8,867 bases of DNA, from contig CAPHZB010000057.1 in assembly GCA_948629335.1 (NCBI GenBank), positions 1 to 8,867 of the forward strand, written 5' to 3'. This DNA is from an uncultured Bacilli bacterium. GTDB taxonomy: Bacteria > Bacillota_I > Bacilli_A > RF39 > UBA660. Shown here piece by piece: positions 1-4,409 of the stretch. Under the pieces are notes generated by a model. That model saw nothing but the letters and a program-made list of their open reading frames with translations. It made no database searches and was not told where the DNA came from. The stretch's first letter is position 1, and every line of letters starts with the position of its first letter. A program made the translations under genes and the position numbers.

Positions 1-172
1 ACGTGTATAGTGGACTTTCACCACCTAGTTATATGCCATGCCTGGCACACAAAATAGCACTCAATCTCTTGGATTAAGTGCTTTCACATTTGTGGTAAGT
101 GCTCAACTTAGCAGAGTTAAGACTTCCCTTTTTTATTTTATGCAAGTTTCCTTGACAAATACATAGTATCAT
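1..172. other. Non-coding left flank with small repeats, possible mobile-element end
   Basis: No gene is supportable here. A frame open at the left edge runs to a TAA at 75-77 and reads GLSPPSYMPCLAHK near its middle, but it is only about 25 codons and may be non-coding. A hairpin pairs 57-66 with 72-81 (GCACT/AGTGC and AATC/GATT around one mismatch). The 8-mer TAAGTGCT occurs at 75-82 and 96-103, and 104-119 holds further short inverted repeats. The layout (short open tail, hairpin, T-rich stretch at 127-140) resembles the 3' end of an insertion sequence cut by the window edge. That is an impression: no transposase motif or paired terminal repeat can be seen. Confidence 0.25.
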
Positions 173-195
173 AAAAAAAGGCTTTTGACAAGCCT
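173..195 (-). terminator. Intrinsic terminator after tRNA-Arg
   Basis: Read on the minus strand, AGGCTT, loop GTCAA and AAGCCT (190-195 paired with 179-184) form a 6-bp stem followed by seven U residues (173-179 are all A on the plus strand). It lies 13 bases past the CCA end of the tRNA and should end that transcript. Confidence 0.8.
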
Positions 196-208
196 CTTAT
201 CCTCTAAA

Positions 209-285
209 TGGCGTCCCCGGGGTGAATCGAACACCCAGTCTACCGCTTAGGAGGCGATTGCATTATCCTATTATGCTACGAGGAC
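209..285 (-). tRNA. tRNA-Arg, anticodon CCU
   Basis: The reverse complement folds into a complete 77-nt cloverleaf. The acceptor stem is GTCCTCG/CGGGGAC with one G-U pair, the discriminator is G and CCA is encoded. The D stem is GCAT/ATGC, the anticodon stem ATCGC/GCGGT, and the T arm GGGTG-TTCGATT-CACCC. The anticodon loop CTCCTAA (plus-strand 247-253) gives anticodon CCU (249-251), which reads the rare arginine codon AGG. The sequence closely resembles the B. subtilis tRNA-Arg(CCU) as I remember it. It has its own extended -10 promoter and terminator, so it looks monocistronic. Confidence 0.96.
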
Positions 286-300
286 ATCTCACATAAATTC

Positions 301-309
301 ATTATAACA
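301..309 (-). promoter_or_regulatory. Extended -10 promoter of tRNA-Arg
   Basis: The minus strand reads TGT-TATAAT, a perfect -10 hexamer (301-306) with an upstream TG extension (307-309). No good -35 is seen at 17 bases; that stretch is the U-tract DNA of the HD-gene terminator. The predicted start near 294 lies about 9 bases before the mature tRNA 5' end. Confidence 0.65.
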
Positions 310-319
310 CAGTTTTAAC

Positions 320-345
320 AAAAAAAATAGACCTAAGTCTATTTT
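320..345 (-). terminator. Terminator of the HD-domain gene, overlapping its stop codon
   Basis: On the minus strand AAATAGAC, loop TTAG and GTCTATTT (344-337 paired with 332-325) make an 8-bp stem, extendable by one A-T pair. The U-tract is encoded by the A run 320-327. The TAG stop of the HD gene (339-341) lies inside the 5' arm, so the last codons form part of the hairpin. It ends the transcript just upstream of the tRNA promoter. Confidence 0.75.
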
Positions 346-842
346 AAAATACTAAATAAAACTAAAATATACACGTTTGCAAAATAAGTAGCTCGATTAA
401 AGAACTTCTTTAAAAGTTCCGCAGAACCGATTGTCTTATCCACCGCCACTACAAGCCAACTTTCCATATACTTTGGAAGAGCTATATAAAATGGAAACAT
501 ATGAGAAACAATAATATTTTCCTCCATCTCAGACAATGTAAATCTCTCTTTAGATTCCATCAGTGCTACTTTCGGATGTGTAAATGTTTCAATAAATCGT
601 TCCTTAAAGTCTCTTCCATTCTTACTAATAGCAAAATCATGAAGTAGTCCTGCCCTTGCAACCGCCTCCACATCTAATTTGAGTATTTTGGCAATTTTAT
701 AGGCATAATAAGAAACACGCAAAGAATGTACATATTTATTTGTTGCATGATGTTCAATATATTTCAATTTACAAAAATCTTCATTTTCCAATATGTCCTG
801 TACTAAAAGTGTATATTTTAAATCATTGCTTCCTAATTTCAA
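339..842 (-). CDS. HD-domain phosphohydrolase family protein
   Basis: A soluble protein of 167 aa from the preferred start. It has the ordered metal-binding residues of the HD superfamily: H39 (in VHSLRVS), H68-D69 (in AGLLHDF), H89 (THP), H114 (VSHMFP) and D135 (AVDKT), plus an HH pair at 31-32. These fit a one-domain metal-dependent phosphohydrolase; the substrate cannot be inferred. The spacing, and the ESW and LVLF segments near the C-terminus, match a small HD family I recall from Clostridia and Bacilli, so the protein looks complete. The longest frame starts at a GTG (849-851) with no ribosome binding site. A TTG at 840-842 lies 6 bases after AGGTG (853-849), so I prefer TTG. The gene follows the DUF3048 gene by under 50 bases with no terminator between, so co-transcription is likely. 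The family call is firm; the cellular role is unknown. Confidence 0.85.
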   Translation of the reverse strand: MKLGSNDLKYTLLVQDILENEDFCKLKYIEHHATNKYVHSLRVSYYAYKIAKILKLDVEAVARAGLLHDFAISKNGRDFKERFIETFTHPKVALMESKERFTLSEMEENIIVSHMFPFYIALPKYMESWLVVAVDKTIGSAELLKKFFNRATYFANVYILVLFSILK

Positions 843-858
843 AAGTATCACCTACTAT

Positions 859-864
859 AGTATA
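859..864 (-). promoter_or_regulatory. Possible -10 box directly upstream of the HD gene
   Basis: TATACT on the minus strand lies six bases before the AGGTG ribosome binding site (853-849). There is no recognisable -35 at 16-18 bases, so this may be chance AT-rich sequence, with the gene read mainly from the DUF3048 promoter. The block TATACTATAGTAGGTG closely resembles the confirmed-looking promoter/RBS block of the DUF3048 gene. Confidence 0.3.
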
Positions 865-887
865 TTCTCATTTCTTCTTTTCTAGGA

Positions 888-1934
888 TTACGAATCACTA
901 GAAACTTCCTCAATTACAGTCTCCTCTGTAATGGGCTGAACTTGAATAAATGTATTTCCATCGTTTAGTACGACTTCCTCCCCTGTTTCATATGTATAGA
1001 TTGTATCACTTGTTCTAGTCTCTTTCTCCCATTTGATTTTTCTTGCATAACCATTCGTTATATAATAGCCTTCCCCAGAGCCTGTTGTATCTAAATTTTG
1101 CCTTCCATAGGAATCAACAGAATAATTCTTTACTTTCATAACAATAATATTCTTAAAATAGTATTGTTCTTTCGTAATAGCATCCACATGTTCTTTCCCA
1201 TTGGCATACCTTTTATATACTTGGTTTTCTGCATCATACATATACGAAGTTGTCATATAATTTGAGTATCGTAAAACAATTTTATCCGCTTTTATTGCAT
1301 CCAACTTTTTCTCTAAAGAGATAGGATATACCTGATAATGAAGAGGCACTTTCTTCTCTGTCGTTACATCATACCCCTTTTTTTCTGCGACTTCTAAAAT
1401 TCGTTCTATATTCGTAAAGGCTGTATGTTCTACTGGCACCTTTAAAGTTCTATCCCTCCAAAAACCACTGTTATCATATAAACCATTAATATTCTGAATA
1501 CCAAAAGAAGAAATATCCTGTTTCGCTAAGTTACTCCAACCAAAGTGTACATAAATTGCATCATATTCACTTGCATAATCTAAAAAGTTATGTCTAGAAC
1601 TTCTGACACTTCCAATACGTTCCGTTGTTTGATCCTTATAGATAGCCATCAACCTTGTAATTCCACCTTCTACAATCATTTCATATACTACAAAAGCATC
1701 TTGAAGTCCTGCATGATTTGTCCTTGCATAATTATGATTATTAATCATGACCGCAATTGGTCTACTTTCTGATTTTTCATCAATAATCTTAAGCGTTGGA
1801 AGTTTAACCGTTCTCTTTTCTCCTGAATACACAGTAGCAGTTGGCTCTTGTAACTTCATCCATGATGGAATGGATACAAGAAAGGCAACTAACAAAACAA
1901 TTGCATAGATAAGATAGACTTTTTTATTTTTCAT
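888..1934 (-). CDS. DUF3048 (YerB-like) membrane-anchored extracytoplasmic protein
   Basis: A 348-aa protein with a lysine-containing N-terminus and one hydrophobic segment at about 6-23, which should anchor it or act as a signal peptide. There is no lipobox cysteine, although many relatives (B. subtilis YerB) are annotated as lipoproteins. The N-terminal DUF3048 domain spans about 57-185: RPIAVMINNH (58-67), VVYEMIVEGGITRLMAIY (82-99), IGSVRSSR (107-114) and YVHFGWS (128-134). The C-terminal DUF3048_C domain spans about 220-333, with GYYITNGYARKIKW (289-302) and LNDGNTFIQV (333-342 region). The tail is acidic and Ser-rich. The molecular function of DUF3048 is not established; a cell-envelope role is inferred from topology. 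The ATG is preceded by AAGGTG (1945-1940) at 5 bases, and a strong promoter lies directly upstream. The HD gene follows as the probable second gene of the unit. Confidence 0.9.
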   Translation of the reverse strand: MKNKKVYLIYAIVLLVAFLVSIPSWMKLQEPTATVYSGEKRTVKLPTLKIIDEKSESRPIAVMINNHNYARTNHAGLQDAFVVYEMIVEGGITRLMAIYKDQTTERIGSVRSSRHNFLDYASEYDAIYVHFGWSNLAKQDISSFGIQNINGLYDNSGFWRDRTLKVPVEHTAFTNIERILEVAEKKGYDVTTEKKVPLHYQVYPISLEKKLDAIKADKIVLRYSNYMTTSYMYDAENQVYKRYANGKEHVDAITKEQYYFKNIIVMKVKNYSVDSYGRQNLDTTGSGEGYYITNGYARKIKWEKETRTSDTIYTYETGEEVVLNDGNTFIQVQPITEETVIEEVSSDS

Positions 1935-1949
1935 ACAAACACCTTATAT

Positions 1950-1978
1950 AGTATAACACAAAAAATAGGGAATGTAAA
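1950..1978 (-). promoter_or_regulatory. SigA-type promoter of the DUF3048 gene
   Basis: On the minus strand: -35 TTTACA (1978-1973), a 17-base spacer, then -10 TATACT (1955-1950), preceded by TGT as an extended -10. The predicted start near 1944 falls within the AAGGTG ribosome binding site (1945-1940), so the leader would be only about 10 bases. Confidence 0.7.
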
Positions 1979-1989
1979 ATCGTGCCACA

Positions 1990-2024
1990 TGCGAAAAAAT
2001 CCTTCAAAAGAAGGACTTTTCGCA
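1990..2024 (-). terminator. Terminator of the rhomboid gene
   Basis: The minus strand reads TCCTTC, loop TTTT, GAAGGA (2015-2010 paired with 2005-2000), followed by TTTTTT. An outer 8-bp pairing TGCGAAAA/TTTTCGCA (1990-1997 with 2017-2024) extends it across a small internal loop. It lies 16 bases past the rhomboid stop and upstream of the DUF3048 promoter, so it separates the two units. Confidence 0.8.
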
Positions 2025-2039
2025 ACTATTAAAAATTTT

Positions 2040-3197
2040 TTAATGAAGGAAGAAAGCAAGATAAACTAAAAATACAGTAAATATCGTAGTTAAAATAAAA
2101 CCGTTTACTTTTTCTCCCACTGTTGATTTATATTTTACCCCTAAACCAGCAGAAAGAACTACTCCCCCAATTAAACCACCAATATGAGCTGCATTATCAA
2201 TTCCAGGTAACATAAATCCTATTCCTAAGTTTAAAATCACTAATGGAATAATTTGTGAACGAATAACGGAACCCAAATAAACACGATAGTGATAACCAAA
2301 ATAGATTAGAGCACCAAATAATCCAAATATGGCTCCACTTGCTCCTGCTGATATTCCTGTTGTCGTAGCCATAGATAGTAAATTTCCTAAGATGGCACTT
2401 CCTAAATAAATCAGTAAAAATTTCCATTTTCCATAAAAACTTTCCACTTCTCCACCGACAATATATAGACAGTACATATTACATAATAAATGAAAAATTC
2501 CTATATGTAAAAAACCACTGGTCAATAATCTGTAGAATTCTCCCTCTTGCACCAATTCCTTTACCATCGCTCCAAACTGAACTAAAGTATAATTGTCTTC
2601 TGATCCATCGCCTAAAATATACATCAATACAAATAGTAAAATATTTATGGCAATAATCATCATAGTAAGAACTGGTTTTTTCTTTTTAAATACATCTTCA
2701 GCTTGTAAAGAGGTTTGTTCATTTTTATGTGAAATGTCTTCTGTTATTTTTAAAAATAACCGCATTCCCTCTTCTTTAAAATCTGTTTTTACTGTAATAT
2801 TTGGAAACACTTGCATAATAAAATCGTATTTGTTTAAATCAGCAATGGAACCAATTTTCGCACAATCAATGCGATTTGTATGTTCAAATTCTTTAATCGT
2901 TACATTTTCCCCTAAGTTCACAAACAAACTTAATGTATTTACCTTAAATGTACATGTTGACTTTTTAATTTTTTTAATAATCTGTCTCGTCCGAAACAAA
3001 TTAAAATGCAACTGTTCATTGTTATGAATATATTCTGATACGATGCGAATAATTTCATAGCCTTCTTCCATATTTTCAAGCCATATTTCATCCTTTACTC
3101 CATGTAGAATGATAGGATTATATCCCTTTTCCGTTATAAAATAATGTAATAGTTTCATAACGATTTCATCATTCTGTCCTAGTTGTATTGTATCCAC
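2040..3197 (-). CDS. Rhomboid-family intramembrane serine protease, GluP/YqgP-like, lacking TPRs
   Basis: An intramembrane serine protease; residues are numbered from the longest frame (388 aa). Residues 1-178 form a soluble, presumably cytosolic domain ending in KKKKP. About seven membrane segments follow: near 180-198, 228-250, 262-281, 286-304, 316-334, 339-356 and 369-387. Rhomboid motifs are EFYRLLTSGFLH (223-234), H234/H239/N243 in HIGIFHLLCNM, the catalytic serine S290 in GASGA, and the catalytic histidine H341 in NAAHIGG. The architecture matches B. subtilis GluP/YqgP, which has a similar N-terminal domain, but that protein continues into C-terminal TPRs that are absent here. The longest frame begins with GTG ATG at 3206, overlapping the GAGGTG ribosome binding site (3209-3204). 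GTG at 3197-3195 is 6 bases downstream of that site and is the better start (385 aa). The gene has its own promoter and terminator. The protease call is firm; substrates are unknown. Confidence 0.93.
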   Translation of the reverse strand: MDTIQLGQNDEIVMKLLHYFITEKGYNPIILHGVKDEIWLENMEEGYEIIRIVSEYIHNNEQLHFNLFRTRQIIKKIKKSTCTFKVNTLSLFVNLGENVTIKEFEHTNRIDCAKIGSIADLNKYDFIMQVFPNITVKTDFKEEGMRLFLKITEDISHKNEQTSLQAEDVFKKKKPVLTMMIIAINILLFVLMYILGDGSEDNYTLVQFGAMVKELVQEGEFYRLLTSGFLHIGIFHLLCNMYCLYIVGGEVESFYGKWKFLLIYLGSAILGNLLSMATTTGISAGASGAIFGLFGALIYFGYHYRVYLGSVIRSQIIPLVILNLGIGFMLPGIDNAAHIGGLIGGVVLSAGLGVKYKSTVGEKVNGFILTTIFTVFLVYLAFFLH

Positions 3198-3221
3198 ATT
3201 CATCACCTCAAACGTAATACT

Positions 3222-3250
3222 ATTATACTAAAGTGCATATATTTTGTAAA
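3222..3250 (-). promoter_or_regulatory. SigA-type promoter of the rhomboid gene
   Basis: On the minus strand: -35 TTTACA (3250-3245), a 17-base spacer and a perfect -10 TATAAT (3227-3222). Start is predicted near 3215, giving a leader of about 18 bases to GTG 3197. The -35 directly abuts the ribosome binding site (3251-3257) of the divergent TspO-family gene. Confidence 0.8.
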
Positions 3251-3263
3251 GAGGTGATCTAAA

Positions 3264-3719
3264 TTGAAGACTTTATTTCGTTTTTTAGTTGCATTCTTTC
3301 CATGGTTCTTATCTGGGCTTTTATTTTCCTCTAATTTTTCGTTCTATGATAAAATTCATCTACCTGTTTTTGCCTTACCTAAAAGTTTATTTTTTCCTAT
3401 TTGGACTATTCTTTATTTTTTTATTGCCATCAGCATTACTATTCTTTTAAATAAAAACTATATTCGCTATGAAAAAGAATACAAAAAATCTTTATTTTAT
3501 AATTATTTATTCAATCAATTTTTCCTATTTTTCTTTTTTACTTTAGAAAACATTTTCTTTGCTTTTATTGATACTGTTCTTATTTTTATCACTTCCTTAT
3601 TTTTATATTATGAAACAAAAGAACTAAATAAAAAAGCATCTTATTTTCTAATTCCTTATGTTTTCTTTTCTATCTATGCGACACTTTTAACACTCGTTAT
3701 CTATTTTATGAACTTATGA
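3264..3719 (+). CDS. TspO/MBR-family integral membrane protein
   Basis: A 151-aa hydrophobic protein with about five membrane segments, the usual size and topology of TspO/MBR (tryptophan-rich sensory protein, relatives of the mitochondrial benzodiazepine receptor, which bind porphyrins and other ligands). Family landmarks are LPVFALPKSLFFPIWTILY (33-51, the KP..P.W..LY signature), N84-Q85 opening the third helix, PY at 131-132 and a terminal FMN (148-150). It is strikingly Phe-rich and keeps only two tryptophans (W14, W47), so most residues that give the family its name are replaced. The start is TTG at 3264, set by GAGGTGATC (3251-3259), 7 bases after GAGGTG. It is the only plus-strand gene, divergent from the rhomboid and ending in a terminator shared with the convergent YcxB-like gene. 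The plus-strand promoter is unclear; TATATT at 3238-3243 is a weak candidate. Ligand and role here are unknown. Confidence 0.8.
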   Translation: MKTLFRFLVAFFPWFLSGLLFSSNFSFYDKIHLPVFALPKSLFFPIWTILYFFIAISITILLNKNYIRYEKEYKKSLFYNYLFNQFFLFFFFTLENIFFAFIDTVLIFITSLFLYYETKELNKKASYFLIPYVFFSIYATLLTLVIYFMNL

Positions 3720-3745
3720 AAAAAATACTGCTTTTCAGTATTTTT
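3720..3745. terminator. Bidirectional terminator between convergent genes
   Basis: AAAAATACTG (3721-3730), loop CTTTT, CAGTATTTTT (3736-3745) form a perfect 10-bp stem. On the plus strand it is followed by a T-rich run and sits one base after the TspO-family TGA. On the minus strand it lies 4 bases past the YcxB-like gene's stop, and its distal arm reads into seven T. It can therefore end both transcripts. Confidence 0.85.
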
Positions 3746-3749
3746 CTTT

Positions 3750-4409
3750 TTACTTTGTCTTTTTCTTTGTCCCTTGTCTCTTTGCGGTATTTTCTTTTCG
3801 CACTTGTTTCTTTTTGCCAGAAGATGTCTTCTTCTTTGGTTCTTTTTTCTCTTCTTTTTTTACATCGTCCTTTTTTTGGTTTTCTATCTTTTCCTCTACA
3901 ACATTTTCTTCCTTTTTTGCCTCCTCTACATAGGAGAAAATCATATTTTTACATTCCTGATATTTTTCTTCCGTTTTGAAACTACTTTTCATAAAAATAT
4001 ACATAATGCCACTATTTTTAGGATACACAATAAAGTAATTTCTAGAAGTACTTACATGTGAAACATCGCCAAATTTAATTTCAAATTTCTTATCCCCAAT
4101 TTCTTCTTTTATTGCTTTTTTATCAATAGAAATATGATATGTACCATATGCATACTCTAACAATTTGTCATTTCGTTTTGCCATAATACTTGCAAATAAA
4201 ATAGAAATCATCTTCAACACACAATACAAAATAGAAATACTAACTATATAAAATACACAAACGAGTAAAATGTTATCCTTAAGTAAATCAAAAATAGCAA
4301 TAAAATAGACAATGGTAAACAAAAACATACAAGCGAAATTGCTTTTCTTATTCATCATTTTTAAAAATCTTACATAGTCTTCTCGTTCAAATGGATAGTC
4401 AAATTTCAT
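3750..4409 (-). CDS. YcxB-like two-helix membrane protein with Lys/Glu-rich tail
   Basis: A 219-aa protein. A short N-terminal segment (FDYPFEREDYVRF) precedes two hydrophobic helices (about 27-42 and 46-75). A cytosolic domain at about 80-160 has the look of the YcxB family: YHISID, the FGDVSHVSTSRNYFIVYP strand pair (113-130), then a phenylalanine/lysine strand. The tail from about 160 to the end is low-complexity, rich in K and E and strongly basic at the very end, as in proteins that contact nucleic acid or ribosomes, though no motif proves that. The YcxB assignment is moderate, as the match is to overall layout. The ATG overlaps the TGA of uvrA (ATGA, 4406-4409), and the ribosome binding site AGAAGGG lies inside the uvrA 3' end, indicating translational coupling with uvrA. 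Function unknown. Confidence 0.7.
   Translation of the reverse strand: MKFDYPFEREDYVRFLKMMNKKSNFACMFLFTIVYFIAIFDLLKDNILLVCVFYIVSISILYCVLKMISILFASIMAKRNDKLLEYAYGTYHISIDKKAIKEEIGDKKFEIKFGDVSHVSTSRNYFIVYPKNSGIMYIFMKSSFKTEEKYQECKNMIFSYVEEAKKEENVVEEKIENQKKDDVKKEEKKEPKKKTSSGKKKQVRKENTAKRQGTKKKTK

Noticed and set aside
57..119. CRISPR-like or regulatory repeat array at the left edge
   Set aside because: Only two 8-base copies of TAAGTGCT occur, with no regular spacer series, so they do not form an array.
152..169. TTGACA (152-157) as a plus-strand -35
   Set aside because: The only -10-like sequences follow 6 to 9 bases later, far from the required 16-18, and no plus-strand gene follows; the tRNA and its terminator are on the minus strand.
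2593..3027. Plus-strand 144-aa ORF
   Set aside because: It is antisense to the clearly real rhomboid N-terminal domain and first helix, with no recognisable motif or ribosome binding site.
3750..3929. Lys/Glu-rich tail as a frameshift artefact of the YcxB-like gene
   Set aside because: The frame is open and continuous from the YcxB-like domain to a TAA placed exactly next to the terminator, and similar charged tails occur in low-GC Gram-positive membrane proteins.
3716..3979. Plus-strand 87-aa hydrophobic ORF whose ATG overlaps the TspO-family stop
   Set aside because: It lies antisense to the Lys/Glu-rich tail of the YcxB-like gene, whose AAA/GAA codons read as Phe, Leu and Ser on the other strand. 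Its start sits on the bidirectional terminator and it lacks its own ribosome binding site.
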